From Edaphochlamys debaryana (lineage: Eukaryota > Chlorophyta > Chlorophyceae > Chlamydomonadales), in NCBI GenBank assembly GCA_016858145.1, contig JAEHOE010000013.1:372001-436000 (forward strand): 64,000 nucleotides of DNA, given 5' to 3'. This document shows, in pieces, positions 31,951 to 44,173 of the stretch; positions within the stretch are counted from its first letter, which is position 1; every line of letters begins with the position of its first letter. A model generated the notes under the pieces. That model searched no databases and was not told the DNA's origin. It worked only from the letters and a program-made list of their open reading frames with translations. Both the position numbers and the translations under genes were made by a program.

Positions 31951-34900
31951 TCAGACCCCCAGGCCGCCCCACGCCCCAACCCTCCCCTGCCCCGCCCAGC
32001 GCTCATGCAGGCTTAGGACGGCCCCAGGCCCCGGCAGCCAGCCGCCAGGGGGACACCCGGCCCCTTCCTCGCCCACCTCCCCACGCCCTTCAACACGCGC
32101 CTCGTCAGCTGTCCCTTGCCCGGACGCAATGCCACTGACCGATGCGCACCGCTCCGTAACCGCTTCGTGCCGCTCCAACCAGCGGTTAACCGCGAGGGCC
32201 TGATCCAGGCTGAGCGCACCGGGCCCACCTGGGCCTACCACCTCAACTGCCTCAGCCCGCTCTAGCCAGCGGCGGAAGCCAAGACTCAGGTGGGCAAGCG
32301 ACCCCGCCCTCCGCAGGGCCACGGACACCGCTGTCCCGACCTGAGGGCTTCCGACATCCCCCAACCCACCAACGCCAGTGGCTCCTCCCGGGGCCCCGGA
32401 AGGCCCCGCTCCACGGTGGGGGAGCAAGGAGCCGCCCGGGCCTGGCGCGGACCCGCTTGGGCCTGGTGCATCGCCGTCCGGGCCCATCATCAGGCCCCCC
32501 ATAAGGCCCACGTCAAGGGCGATGTCAGCCAGCTGCCCGGCCGTGGGCTGCGGACCCGTAGTAAAGCTCAGACCGCCGATGCACAGGCGGCGGACGTGGC
32601 GGAGGCGACAGAGCGCCTGTTTGCGGTTCACACAAGGCGGCAGGAAGTTGGACGCGGGTGAGTCCGCAAGGGGTCTCACGGCTCTCACCAACAGGTGCTC
32701 CCAGCAGGCCTGACTCGTGAGAGCCCAGGTGGCAGTGCGTGCGACGCGCCCGATGGCTTCGCTCCCTTCCAGCACATGGCAGGGAACTCCATCGAAGCTT
32801 CAAAGTTGACTTGATCTAGGGGTCACCTCCGTGCTGGCACACAGAGCCGCACTCACCGTCAGGCCCTGCTCGACTCGCGCGGCCGCGGGCAGCAGCACGT
32901 GCCCCACATCCAGCCGCCGCAGCAACGGCAGCCCCGCGGCAACCAGCTCCAGACCGACCATGTCGAGGGAGTTGTACGGCAAGGACAGGCCGTACAGGTT
33001 GGGCAGCTGTACGGCAGTTGGTGGAGGGGAGTGGGAGGGGGGGGCGTTACCTCTGGCAGCACTGGTCGGCGCGAGGCCAGCGAGGCAGCTCCTGCCAGAG
33101 CCTGTCATTGCCACCGTACAATGTGCAGCCCTCGGCGCCGTACCTGGCACGGCAGCCACCTTAGACAAGCCGTCGCCACACCCGTGACGACGGGGTCGCC
33201 ACTGGCCCAGGCGGAGAGCCTGGCGGCATCGTACGGCGCCTGCGGTACAGGCGGTACAGCCGGGATTCCCCCGGCGCCGCCTCCAGGCTCAGCTGCAGCC
33301 TCGGGGCCCCAGAGGCCTGGAGCGGGCCCGCCGGCCCCGAGTGGCAGGCCCAGGCCGGGCCCAGCGGGGCCCGCCCATCCGGGCGGCGGAGGCAGGATCC
33401 GGATGTCTAGGTCCAGGGCCTGGGCCTGGGCGAGGCAGCGCCACAGCTGCGGTCAGACGGAGGGGTACGGGGGGTACCGGAAAGGAGCGGCTCAGCCGGT
33501 CAGCGTGGGGGGCCTTGTGTGCTTCCTGCCTTGAAGCAAGCGGGTGCAATGGGACCTGGGGTAGGAAGAGTTGCGTGTAGCCAAGTTTAAGTGGTAAACT
33601 CATAATGCTTCCATTTCATTCAACTGCACAAGCAGGCGCCAAGTCTGGGGTCTGGGGTAACAGGACAGAGCCCGAACAGCCTTGCAGGAAGTGGAGCAAG
33701 GCCCAGGGGGCCTGGGCCGGACGGACAATCAAGATAGGGCCACACAGGCCGGGCTCGCCGCAAGTCCCGCACCGCCTCACGTTGTGTCTTGGCGCTGGAG
33801 GGAGGGGGTCGGAGGGCAATCGCCCGCTCCCCACCCTGTGCTCGTCCCACCAGCCAGCGATGTGCTGCGGAGAGGGCAACGGGCAGGGCGGACGAAGTGA
33901 AACAGGGGCCAGGCACGGCTGCGCTCCAGACGCAGAGAATACCACAACTTGCCACAACATGCCTGCCGCCCTGATCGGACAACAACACGCACCCACGCAC
34001 CCACCCCTGCCAGCACGCAAGCCAGGCCCCCCAGCACGCGGACAGGCACGCAGGCAGGCCGTGCCCGCGCTCACCTCCAGGCGGGTCACGGTCTCGAGCA
34101 GGCACACGCTGAGGCGCATGCCCGTCGGCAGCGGCGGCCAGGGCGGTCCATCAGCGATCTCCGCCTCCGCCTCCGCCGCCAGCGCCGCCAGCGTCACCCG
34201 GCCCGCCGCCAGATCTGCCGTACGGTCACGGCCGCCCACCACCACCGCCGCCGCCTCGTTGCCGCCGCCGCCGCCGCCACCGCACCCAGTCACCGCCGCT
34301 GCCGCCGCCGCCACGCGTTTCAGCGTCCAGGCCACGAGCGGCGCCGGCACGTGCCGACCCCAGTTGCACAACAGCCAGTCGGCTGGGGCCCGGGCCGGAG
34401 CCCAGCTGACCCAGGAGTGCGGGTCCATGCCGGGCCCAGGGGGGCCCGCCGCCGGGAAGCCGCGAAGTTGAAGCGCCTTCAGCTTCCGTACGGACATGCC
34501 CGCCCGCATCAGGACCTCAACCCACTCGGGCGATACCGCCAGGGTAGCCGGCTCCAGCCACCCAGCTGGCGGCGGCGGCGGCGGCGGCGGCCGTGTGGCC
34601 GCCTTCCCTGGCCCCGCCAACGCCGCCGCCAGCGCTGGCGGCGGGAGGTCCAGCTCGAGCTCTTCCAGTGCGCCTGGCGGCGCCGTCAGGAGCATGCCGT
34701 ACACCTCCACCGGGAGCTCTGGCAATGACGATGCTGCCGACGGCGCCGGCGGCGCCGCCACTACCAGCGCCAGGCTCAGCCGCCGCAGCCGCCGTAGCGC
34801 CGCCAGAGACTGCGGCGTGGGCTGGGCCAACCGCTTTCCGTTGGCCTCCCATGCCTCTGGCAGCACGCCCAACCGCAGGCACGTGAGGCGCGTGAGGCGG

Positions 34901-35865
34901 CTCAGGCAGTACCTCAGCTCCAGGGTGGGCGCGGTGCCGTACAGCTCGAGTGACGTGAGCTGGTCGGCCGCGGCCCCTAGAGAGACGAGCGCCTCCCGAG
35001 GCAGGCCCGGGGGCCGTGAGCGCTGCGGGCAGGGCAGGATGGGAAGGCAGGCACGTGTGTGTGGTCCGGAGACGGCTGCAGACCGACCGGCCGCTTCCCG
35101 CATCCTCGGGCGTCAGGGTAGGCCAGGGGCCAACGTGACTGAGGCTGCGTCAACCGCCACCCTCAAACGCCGCACAGCCTTCGTACGCCCCCGCAAAACT
35201 CCCCACAGCAAGCTCCCTCACCAACCTTCCTCCTTGATACCCCGGCCCCTAGGTCCCTGGTGACACCCCACGGGCGCACCTCAGGCGGGGGCAGGTCGAT
35301 CAGCCCCAGCTCCCGCAGGCGCGGCAGGCTCGCCAGCGGGGCAAACGGCAGGCCCACCACGGGCCATGGCTCCACGCCCGCCCCACGACCCAGCAGGCCC
35401 GTCGGTGGACGGACCCCTGTGCCAACCCCCGAGCTTCCCACCGCAGCGCCCGCAGGGGACGCAGGAGCAGGCAGGCCGCCAGCTGGGCCGCGGTGGAGGC
35501 GCAGGGAGGCCAGCAGGGGGCATGCCGAGGCAATGCACACTATGTCGGCCGCTGCGAGACGGGGCCAGAGGGTGAGCTCCAAGCGACCCACATCGTTAAA
35601 AGCGGACGGACATGGGACCGGGTTGGGAGGAGGGCCCGGGAGGTGGCCTGGGTCCGGGGCTGCAGGGCTTGAGGGTGGGGGCCCGGGGCGAGGCCCGGGC
35701 CATGGCGCCTGGAGCCAGGTGCTGCGCGATGCCGAAATGCGCAGGGCACGGCAGGTGGCGCGGAGGGAGCGGATGGAGGCTGGGCCCAAGCGGGAGGAAA
35801 GGTCCACCCATACGTTTGGGGGCAGCGAGGCCAAGGCCTGCGGGCGGAAGACGGGGGGAACAGGC
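31951..35865 (-). CDS. F-box / leucine-rich-repeat-like protein, multi-exon
   Basis: Recognisable exons from right to left: about 35862-35282 with ASLPPNVWVDLSSRLGPASI and RSLRATCRALR, an F-box-like helix set, then LRR-like LLASLRLHRGP and LPRLRELGLIDLPPPE ending at a GTGCGC donor; about 35035-34078 with LTSLELYGTAPTLELRYCLS, LTRLTCLRLGVL, LRRLRRLSLALVV, ALEELELDLPPP, RKLKALQLRGF, ending at GTGAGC; about 33450-33186; about 33018-32862 with LPNLYGLSLPYNSLDMVGLE and LLRRLDVGHVLLP; and a last exon with LCRLRHVRRLCIGGLSF and SLAHLSLGFRRW. Irregular plant-type LRRs separated by Gly/Pro/Ala-rich loops. F-box/LRR proteins usually select substrates for SCF ubiquitin ligases; that role is inferred. 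The 5' end and first exon are not determined. Confidence 0.6.
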
Positions 35866-36600
35866 GAGTAATTAGACACGGCCAGCTGCAGGACAACGGG
35901 GCTCGCAGGACAAAAGGCGGGACGGGGGGAAGTGGGGTGCACGCCGGCGTGTTGAAGCCCGTGCCCGGGCACGGCCCAGTCAAGGCTCTAGTGCCAGGAC
36001 AACTCTCTTACCGGTTGCGACGTCGCTTCTGAAGCCACCAGACCGCGGGGTTGATCGACTAGCACGCTGCTCGCGGTGTTGGCAGCTTCTGGTGGCTCCA
36101 AGTCCATACCTACCTACCCACCACGCTGTTTTCGCTTTGGGATGCAGAACAAGCTTTAGATCGCAGTTGTGCAGTCGTCTCAGGTGAATAGTGCTTCAAC
36201 CTTCCGTTTCTCCCGGTAGCGGCCCGCAACCCTGCATCGCGCGTTAAGCCACTCTGCAAAGCAATCAGAGCATGAAGCATTCAATCAACGAAGACCAACG
36301 TTGCGGGCCGCTGGCTGAAGGCCCGCCGGGCCCGGGGGTCACTAGGCCCGCACCCGAGATCAGGCCCCAGCACGCTGCATCCGGGGCCAGAGCTGGCCTT
36401 CCCCAGCCTCTTGCCCCGTTTGTTATCCTTCCCCCTGGCCCAGGGTCTGCCGCCTGGCCCTGTCCCGCAGTTTTGATGCCGTCCGGTTGGCTCCAGCGGG
36501 CTGCCGGCTGCGGAGCTGACCACCAGAACACTAGAACACTAGAACACTAGAACACCCCCCCCCCCAACCCCCACCATGGGACGCGACCACACCGCGTAGT
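35866..36600. other. Upstream region of the LRR gene and left flank of the LINE
   Basis: No coding frame supported. Probably contains the first exon and promoter of the LRR gene (an acceptor precedes the F-box exon). Near the LINE there is a tandem AGAACACT motif and a C-run. Confidence 0.5.
36526..36556 (+). repeat. Tandem 10-mer at the LINE 5' junction
   Basis: Three to four copies of AGAACACTAG just before a C-run and the LINE leader. Could be the target microsatellite or a by-product of insertion. Confidence 0.8.
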
Positions 36601-36615
36601 GTGGTCGGCGGCGAC

Positions 36616-38475
36616 ATGTCGCGACCAGCGGCCTGGCGGGGAGCGTCTAGCGCTCCCCGCCCTAAGATTCCATATGTCCTCAGGAATCCTCCGCGCGCTG
36701 AGCGCCTCCCGCGCCTGAGACTAGCCGCCAACATCGAGGGCCTCACCGCGGCCCAACTCAAACAGGACTACCTGCACCTGGTAAAGCTCTCCTTTGGAAC
36801 GATCACCGACAAGCAACTCGGCGACAGAAAAAACCCAAACACGCTGATGACCATCGGCACAATCCGCTTCACGGACTCCGACTCGGGGTGCGAGGCAGCC
36901 GTCACGCTGGAAATCGGCGACAAAGCGCGGGCCGTTCTGGAGTCGTTGGTCGCTGCTGCGGAGGCCGACGAGGACACGCCATATGGGGCCCCGGTCGCCC
37001 TCCGTGCCCCCGCCATCTCCGACCCCGGCCGACGCTCCACCGGCCCCACCCTGCCCGCCCTCAACTGGGAGCCCGAAGTCATCGAGGACCTCACCGCCCT
37101 GGACAGCTTTGGCTGGCCCGGCCGGTACGAGGACGAGCAGGTGCTGGACGTGGCCCGCCAGGCCCTGGGCACCAACCCCTGCAACGCGCACCCGCACACG
37201 GACGGCTGCACGGGCCTCCCCTCGGCAGACCGGTGGATCCTGTACTTCAAGGCGGGGACTACGCTGCCGGGCAACCTCAACAACCCGCCGTCCTCGTCTG
37301 ACAGATCCACCCAGCCTGACTGGATCTTCCCAATGGCCTCCACGACGCCGGGCCTGGTCGCCTTCGACCTCCGCTGCCGCCCCCTGAACCAGGGGAACTA
37401 CATCCGCGCCTACAGGGCGGGAGAGCGCCTGCACGCGGACTTCGTGGCCAGCCTTGCGGCCGAGGACGAGGAGGAGCCCCTTGGGCGCTGGGCGGATGAG
37501 GTGGACAACGCGGAGCTCAAGGCGCACATTGAGGAGCAGGCTCGCGCCGCCCGCGCGGCGATGCGCGCGGAGCGCGAGGCAGGCATCAGGGCGTCCGTCG
37601 CAGACCAGGTGGCGGCGGCACGGGCGGCGCAGGCGGAGCGACAGGCAGCAGCGGCGGCGCGCGCTCAGCAGGAGGCGGCAGCGGCGGCAGCGGCGGCTGC
37701 GGCGGTTGCCGCAGCTGCGGGCGCCGAGCAGGGGGCGGGTGCCGAGGAGGAGGCCGGGGCCGAGCCGGCGGCGGACGCCGCGGTGGAGGCGGGCGCAGAG
37801 CAGGAGGAGGGGGCCGAGCGGGAGCCCGGTGCCGAGCAGGGCCAGGGCCAGGGCCAGGGCCAGGCGCAGCCGGCGGCCGGCGGCGGCCAGCAGGAGCAGG
37901 GGGCGGCAGACCGCACTGAGCCGGAGCAGGCGGCAGCGGCAGCGGCAGCGAGCCTGGAGCAGGAGCAGGAGGCCTCGGGGCGCCTGCGCAGGCTGACTGA
38001 GGGGGCAATGGCCAATCTGCGGGAGCAGACGTCCACGGCTCCGGCAGCTGGGGAGGTGGTGGCGGCGGGGGCGACGGCCCCGGCCCCTGCCCCTCGGGGC
38101 ACGGGCGACCCGACAGCCCCGCCACCCGCCCTTCTCACGGCCGCGGCGCAGGTGCTGGGCGAGGGCAGCGGGGAGGAGGCGGAGAGCCTGGTAGCCCTGG
38201 TGCAGGCGAGCTACAGGCGCCCGGGCGGTGGCCGAGGGGGGCAGATCAGCCAGGGCGGCGGCCGGGGCGGCGGCCTGGGCGGCGGCCTGGGCGGCGCCAG
38301 CCGCGGCCGCAGCCCAGGAAGCCCGGCAGACCAGGGCGACCCAAAGAGGCCGTGCCTCCCTCAGTCCCCGACCCCGGGGGTGTCGGAGACGGACATGACG
38401 GAGGAGGGATGGGTGAGCGGCTCCGCGCGGCGCCACCTCACCTGTGCCGCAGCCGCGGTAGGCCCCAAGATCTAA
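36616..38475 (+). CDS. LINE copy 1 ORF1 protein
   Basis: About 619 residues from the ATG at 36616 (an in-frame GTG lies just upstream). An N-terminal globular region (DYLHLVKLSFGTITDKQLGD, ALNWEPEVIEDLTALDSFGW, GTNPCNAHPHTDGCTG, NQGNYIRAYRAGERLHADF) precedes an Ala/Glu/Gln/Arg-rich segment likely to form a long coiled coil, then Gly/Arg-rich sequence. This layout suits a LINE RNA-binding chaperone that multimerises through the coil. No zinc knuckle seen. The stop is followed at once, in the same frame, by ORF2. Confidence 0.75.
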   Translation: MSRPAAWRGASSAPRPKIPYVLRNPPRAERLPRLRLAANIEGLTAAQLKQDYLHLVKLSFGTITDKQLGDRKNPNTLMTIGTIRFTDSDSGCEAAVTLEIGDKARAVLESLVAAAEADEDTPYGAPVALRAPAISDPGRRSTGPTLPALNWEPEVIEDLTALDSFGWPGRYEDEQVLDVARQALGTNPCNAHPHTDGCTGLPSADRWILYFKAGTTLPGNLNNPPSSSDRSTQPDWIFPMASTTPGLVAFDLRCRPLNQGNYIRAYRAGERLHADFVASLAAEDEEEPLGRWADEVDNAELKAHIEEQARAARAAMRAEREAGIRASVADQVAAARAAQAERQAAAAARAQQEAAAAAAAAAAVAAAAGAEQGAGAEEEAGAEPAADAAVEAGAEQEEGAEREPGAEQGQGQGQGQAQPAAGGGQQEQGAADRTEPEQAAAAAAASLEQEQEASGRLRRLTEGAMANLREQTSTAPAAGEVVAAGATAPAPAPRGTGDPTAPPPALLTAAAQVLGEGSGEEAESLVALVQASYRRPGGGRGGQISQGGGRGGGLGGGLGGASRGRSPGSPADQGDPKRPCLPQSPTPGVSETDMTEEGWVSGSARRHLTCAAAAVGPKI

Positions 38476-41400
38476 GTGCCGGGGCGGTGCCACCATGCGG
38501 CGGCAACGCTGCCGCCGCTGCGTCTTGCAACGCACAACGTACGAGGCCTGTTTGGGGGAACGAATCGAGGGCTTGACCGGCTCACAGCCCTCATGCAGCT
38601 GTGGGCGTGGCAACGCCTGGACGTAGTGTTAGTACAGGAGACCAAACTTCCGGCGGACAGGGTCAACGCCGCCCAGACCAGCATTAGCGGCGTGGCGGCT
38701 GCACTACATGTGAGCGACTGGCAGACGTACTGGAGCCCAGCCGGCAAAGGGCCACGGGGCGGACCCGCGGGGGGGACTGCCGTCTTTATCAGGAGCGCCC
38801 TCATCGCATGTGGCAGCCTCACAGCCCCCGACTCTCCCTCAGCCACGGACGCAGACGGCCGCCTGGTGCAAGTCCCAATACAATGGGGCGGCCATTCCCT
38901 GACCCTCACCAGCGCATACCTCCCATGCGACAGCACAGCCGCGCGCCGCCGTTTCCTGGAATCAACGCTGGGCCCCCGCCTCACCTCACCCGGGCCCCAC
39001 CTGCTGGCGGCGGACTTCAACTTCGTGCCCAACCCCGCCATCGACACCAGAAACAGGGCCAGCCACGGCGACATCAGCAACGCCGCCACCTTCGCCAGCA
39101 CCTGCCCTGGCCTCATTGACGTCTTTCGCTCCCTCCACCCAGATCAACACGCCTTCACCTTTACGAACGGGACAAGTGCCGCCCGCCTTGACCGCTTCCA
39201 CGCCGCCATTGCCCTTGCCCCCTTTGCCCTCAGCGCCCGTGTTGAGTCCGGCCGACCCTCCGACCACCGCATGGTCACCATCCGGCTTGCCCCCACCGCT
39301 GCCGCCCGGCCGCCAGGGCGTGGCCTGCCCCGCGTCCGCCTCCACTTCCTCGGCCACCGCGACCTGCGAGAGGAGCTGTCCGAGTGGATCTTGTACCATG
39401 GCCAGGGCCGGCCCCCCAGCCCGACGGCCGAGCAAGCCAGCTGGTGGGACGATTTTAAGAGACGCCTCCGCTTCACCTGCATCAGGCTCAACAGATGGGC
39501 TAAGCGTCGACGCCTCGAAGCCACCGCAGAAGCAGAAGCAGCCGCCGCAGCCGAGGCGGCAGCCCTTGAAGCTCTCACCGCTGGCAACCTGGCCGCCGCC
39601 CAACAAGCTGCCGCCGCACGTGCAGCCGCCTCCACAGCAGCCCTGCGTGCCGCTGCCCCCGTTGCCACCATCGCCCGCCACGCGTGGCTCCGCACCAAGG
39701 AACGACCCAGCCCCGCCATCACCCGCCTCATCCGGCCCCCAGCGTCCAACCGCACTATCGCCTGCCTCCAGCGCCCCGACGGCACCCACACAACCGACCC
39801 CACCGAGCTCCCAGACGTGGTGGTGGAGTTCTGGAGCAGAGTCAGCACAGCCGCGGCCACCGACCCAGATGCCCGTGCACAGGTCCTTGACGCGCTCCGG
39901 GCAGCAGGCAACCGCTGCCCGGTTGACCAAGCGACCGAGATGGGGGCAGCCGAAGTCCTGGCAGCGGAGGTGACAGCCGCCATTGCTGGTGCACGCCCAG
40001 GCACAGCCCCCGGCGCGGACGGCATACCAATGGACCTATATAAGGCCTACGCAGGTCCCCTTGCTCCCATCCTGGCTGACGTCCTCTCAGCAGCTGGCGC
40101 TACTGGCACCACCCCAGCCGGCTTCCTGGACGCCGTTCTCTCCCTGTTCTTCAAGGCTGGCGACCCCACACTCCCGCCATGTACTGCCCCATATCCCTCC
40201 TGAACACGGACTACCGCCTCCTTGCCCGTGTTCTTACCCGCCGCCTCCTCCCCGCCTTCATGGAAGCCATTGACTGCGAGCAGACCGCCTTCCTCCGGCT
40301 CCGCCTCATTGCCGACAACATCCTCCTGTTGCAGCTGCTGGCAGAGCGGCTGCGCCAACAGGGGGAGGACAGGCTCGTTGCCTTCCTTGATTTCCACAAA
40401 GCGTACGACACTGTAGACCGGCTTCCTGTACGAGTGCCTGGAGCAGCTAGGGGTCGGCCAAGGCTTCATGCGCTGGGTGCGCCTGCTCCACACCGGGACA
40501 TGGGCAGCAGCACTGGTCAACGGGCGACTCTCAGCATACAAGGACATCACAGCCGGGGTACGGCAGGGCTGCCCGCTGGCCCCCCTCCTGTACCTGGCCC
40601 CCGGCCAAGCCCTGCTGTCCTTCCTCAAACGGCTGGAGCTGGGCTTCATCATCGCCAACACCCGCCTAACTGCCAGCCAGTACGCCAACGACTACGGGCA
40701 GCTCCTCCGCAGCGCTGCCCAGGTGCCCGCCCTCATTGCCACCATGGACAGCTTTGCCGCCGCCTCTGGCCAGCGGCTCAACGCCGCCAAGTCGGAACTC
40801 CTCCGCATCGGGGCCCCGCCGCCTGGCCCACCCCCAGGGCCAGACCACCCTGCCACGTCCGTTGCTGGCCTCCGCATCGTCTCCTCCGCCCGCACCCTCT
40901 GTGTCACCTTCACCTCGGAGCCCCCTGCTAGCAATCCCGTCCCACCCGCCCTGCTGGACAAGTACTGCCGCCGCCTCACCGTAGTTGCCTCCCTGGGCCT
41001 CTCGGCATTTGGCTCTGCCTCCTGCCTCTCGGGCTATGGGCTGTCGACACTGCTGTACCACCTCCAGCACAACGGGCTGCCCCCAAGACCAGCGGTAGCG
41101 GAGATGATTGGCGCGGCCGCAGCCCTTGTGGACCGTGGGCTGACCCCAGCCCAGTACCGCAACAACAGGAACTCCGTCCCAGCCGGCGCCCCGGTCACCT
41201 GCATGTACCTCCCCCCCAGCGGCGGCGGTTTTGGCCTGCTCCCCCTCACAGAGCACACCCAGGCGAGGCAGGCAATCTCGGCAATTAGGGGCATCCTGGG
41301 CGCCTGCGGCCGCCTGAAGTACAAGCCGCAGTGGACCCCTGCCCTACTGGCCATGCTCCGGCACCTCCACCCGGCTGCCCATCCCCTGAGCCTGCTGACG

Positions 41401-42708
41401 GTTCGGCGGCCGGACCCAACCGCGCACCCCCGCATCCTGGGCGTGCCGGTCCTGGCATCAACCACCCCGACCCTGGCCCGGCTGGTAGGCAGCCTGGCCT
41501 TCCTGCCCCCGGCCACGGTGATCAACGCGGAGGCCCTGGCGGCGGGCCCCTGGGTGCGCCACGCGCCCCTGTGGGGCACCCCGGCCCTGCCCGCACGGGC
41601 GGCATCAGACGTGAGTACAGGAATTGAGGCAGAGTTTAGGGACCTGTTTGCAGTACGGGGCTTGACGACCGTGGGCATGGCAGTCACGTGTGCAGATGCC
41701 CTAGGCAGTATTATCGTCGAGAGTGGGGTCGGGGGTGTGGCTGGGAGGGCCCACGCTCGGGCGCGCGCTGCGTGCAATAGGGAGTATGGCCAGAGAATTT
41801 TGCGTGACATACTTAGGACAGAAGCACAGGACTTGCCCCTGGCACTGAGAAACGGGACAGAAATGGCCAGGCGGCTGCAGGACCTGCTGGGACGTCTGCC
41901 CGAGGGGTGGGTGGCCGCGGCGCGCACTGCAGGCGGCCCTGCGGGGTCTGAGCTCGAGGCGTGGGGCAGAATAGCAGATAGTGTGGGGTGGGGGGACGTC
42001 GCTCTGAGCAAATTGTCGGTCCAGATTGCAACCCAGCTGCAGCTGGGCCCAGCGTGCACCCGACTGGTGCACAAGCATACAGAGTTTATTCGGGAGGCTT
42101 TGGGGACGGGGGAGGCCACGGAGGCTGAAGTTACGCGGCTGAAGGCTGTCTGGCCCCGTTTGTGGAAGTTGAAGTGGGAAGCAAGCAACAAGGAGCCCCT
42201 GTGGCGACTTGCCATGGACGGATATCCAGGGTTTGGCATGCATCGAGCCCAGCTGGGCACGAGTGAGGTAGCCAGGTGCCCGTGTGGGCAGGCGATGAAC
42301 CAAGGTGACCGGCTCCACCATTTCTGGTCGTGTGCGGCAACGATGGCAGTGCGCACAAGATTGAGCGATGCGATTGGTCGGGCAGTCAAGAGGCATGAGG
42401 TTTGGTTGGTGCAGGCCCCCGCGGGCATTCAGCAGCAAGTTTGGGATGTGGTGTGCTTGGCCGCTGTTGGGGCCATGGAGCAAGCACGACGCTACAAGTA
42501 CGCGCATTGGGGTGCACAGGGTCTGATCATGCAGGCAAGGGCGCTGGCGAGGGGAGAGCTTGAAGCGCGCCTTCAGTGCTTTGCCGGGGTGGGGTCAGCC
42601 CCGTCAGATTGGGACACGGTGCCTGAGGACCACCCCTTTTTGGCCGTGACTGAGGAGGGAGATGTGCGTTACATGCCCCACGTTGAGGTGATGGATGGTC
42701 TTCACTAG
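38476..42708 (+). pseudogene. LINE copy 1 ORF2: APE endonuclease and reverse transcriptase, broken
   Basis: Endonuclease motifs: LRLATHNVRGL, VLVQETKL, LLAADFNFVPN and the SDHRMV box. RT motifs: LVAFLDFHKAYDTVD and GVRQGCPLAPLLY, but the catalytic box reads QYANDYGQ, Asn for the first Asp of YADD. Two frame changes fall in RT, near 40190 (…GDPTLP / MYCPISLLNTDYR) and near 40420 (…DTVDR / FLYECLEQLGVG); each is a one-base event relative to copy 2. After RT a long C-terminal part runs to a C-x-C...H...C motif (CPCGQAMNQGDRLHHFWSC), the zf-RVT type seen in L1-like elements. No ATG starts the frame near its beginning, so the protein would need readthrough or reinitiation after ORF1. Confidence 0.85.
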
Positions 42709-42780
42709 ATCTCTTTTGGAGCCCGGGTAGGGGCCCTGCCGTTCAAGCTAGGGGGCGGCGTGCTGGCTTGCAGGGGGTAA

Positions 42781-43257
42781 GCCCGTGAGGTTGGCTGTCA
42801 AGCCACAGCGTTCAGCTGCCGTGTACCCCGCTGGGGTCCCTCATTGTAACCACCGAGGACTGCCGGTGCGGGCTGCTGGTGCCGGTGCTCTGAGCCCCAT
42901 GACGTCGGCTTCTACACAACAGCCGGGTACAAGGCAGCAAGAGCCCCATGTCCCCCAACGGCCAGCCGGAGATGACCCCCGGTGAACCCCAAGGATTCGA
43001 TCCAAGGCAGACGCAACGGGGACATCTACACAGGCGTGATACCGGTACGTACAGCATCGGTTGATTGGCTTGCCCTGACCCACTCTGACCCCTCTCGAAG
43101 ACCTGCCCCTGCGGCCCCTGCTCAGTGGTACCTTACCCCCAAGGCTTGCATTGGGGGCTTGTCCTTGCACTTTGTCCTCCTCGTCAACCGCAAAGCCCTC
43201 ACGGCAATCGGCTCGATCGCCTTAACCGTAGGGGCGCCGTGACTGCTGGTTGCCCAG
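42781..43257. other. Spacer between the two LINEs
   Basis: About 480 bp without a supported gene. Probably the 3' UTR of copy 1 plus the flank of copy 2; contains TGTAACCA-like words also present downstream of copy 2 (near 49170), which may be a shared 3'-end feature. Confidence 0.4.
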
Positions 43258-43384
43258 CTAGGGAATGCAGCAGCCTTGACAGGTTTCTGCAACCCCAAAC
43301 CCAACACAAGCAAGGAGAGAGGGGGGGCAGGTAGGGCAGGCACCGCGGCCCCGGCCTTCGAGGACGAAGGAGGCGGAGGAGGCG

Positions 43385-44149
43385 GTGGCCAAGGCCAAGG
43401 CCGCGGCCGCCGAGGCAGTGAAGGCTGCGGCGGAGCAGCAGCGCAAGGCTGCGGCGGAGGAGCAGCAGCGCAAGGCGGCCGCAGCGGAGCAGCAGCGCAA
43501 GGCGGCGGCGGAGGAGCAGCAGCGCAAGGCGGCGGCGGAGGAGGAGCAGCGCAAGGCGGCGGCGGAGGAGCAGCAGCGCAAGGCGGCGGCGGAGGAGCAG
43601 CGGAAGGCGGTGGCGGCGGCGGCCGCGGCCAAGGCGGCCAAGGCGGAGGAGGACGCCAAGGCGGCGCAGGCGCACAAGGCGGCCCAGCTGCAGAAGGCGC
43701 AGGCGCAGGCGCAGCTGCAGCGCGAGCGCGAGCGGAAGGCGGCGCAGGCGGTGGAGGCCCCCACTGCCCCCGCCCCCGCTGGCAGCACGAGCCAGAGCCC
43801 GCAGGGAGGGGTGACGGGGCCCGGCCGGCAGGCCAGCCCTCTGCCGCAACGCGTCGGGGGTGCGAGGGGGCGGCCCGAGTCAGCGGCTGGCACGCCGGAG
43901 GGGCGGCCGCCCAAGAGGCTGACGGCCGACCCGGCACGGGAGTCCGCCGAAGCGGTGGCGGCTCTCGTGATGGACGAGGGGTCGGAGGAGGAGGGGGAGA
44001 TCCGCGGGAGCGGGGCGTCGGGCATGGAGCACGACTCGGAGGCTGGCGGAGAGGGCCTGGCGGGCGGCAGCGACGGCGGCGGCAGCGGCGGCGGCAGCAG
44101 CAGCCCCGCAGCCCTGGCGCCGCCGGGGGCCCACGCCGAGGGCCAGTAA
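43385..44149 (+). CDS. LINE copy 2 ORF1, truncated: coiled-coil region
   Basis: Frame is open upstream with no ATG and begins in Ala/Lys/Glu/Gln heptad-like repeats (EEQQRKAAAEEQQRKAAA type), followed by a less biased tail (LTADPARESAEAVAALVMDE). Compared with copy 1 ORF1 the N-terminal globular part is missing. Ends with TAA; two codons on, ATAAAC ATG and a second TAA precede the ORF2 ATG in the same frame. Confidence 0.6.
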   Translation: MAKAKAAAAEAVKAAAEQQRKAAAEEQQRKAAAAEQQRKAAAEEQQRKAAAEEEQRKAAAEEQQRKAAAEEQRKAVAAAAAAKAAKAEEDAKAAQAHKAAQLQKAQAQAQLQRERERKAAQAVEAPTAPAPAGSTSQSPQGGVTGPGRQASPLPQRVGGARGRPESAAGTPEGRPPKRLTADPARESAEAVAALVMDEGSEEEGEIRGSGASGMEHDSEAGGEGLAGGSDGGGSGGGSSSPAALAPPGAHAEGQ

Positions 44150-44173
44150 ATAAACATGACCAACGTCTAACGG

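Larger units (their letters stand above)
36557..42780 (+). mobile_element. LINE copy 1 (L1-like, APE endonuclease), inactive
   Basis: Two-ORF non-LTR retrotransposon with intact-looking ORF1 but ORF2 broken by two frameshifts and a catalytic substitution. The 3' end is not defined: no poly-A tail or simple repeat follows the ORF2 stop, so the boundary given is approximate. Related to, but clearly different from, LINE copy 2 which follows in the same orientation. Confidence 0.8.
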
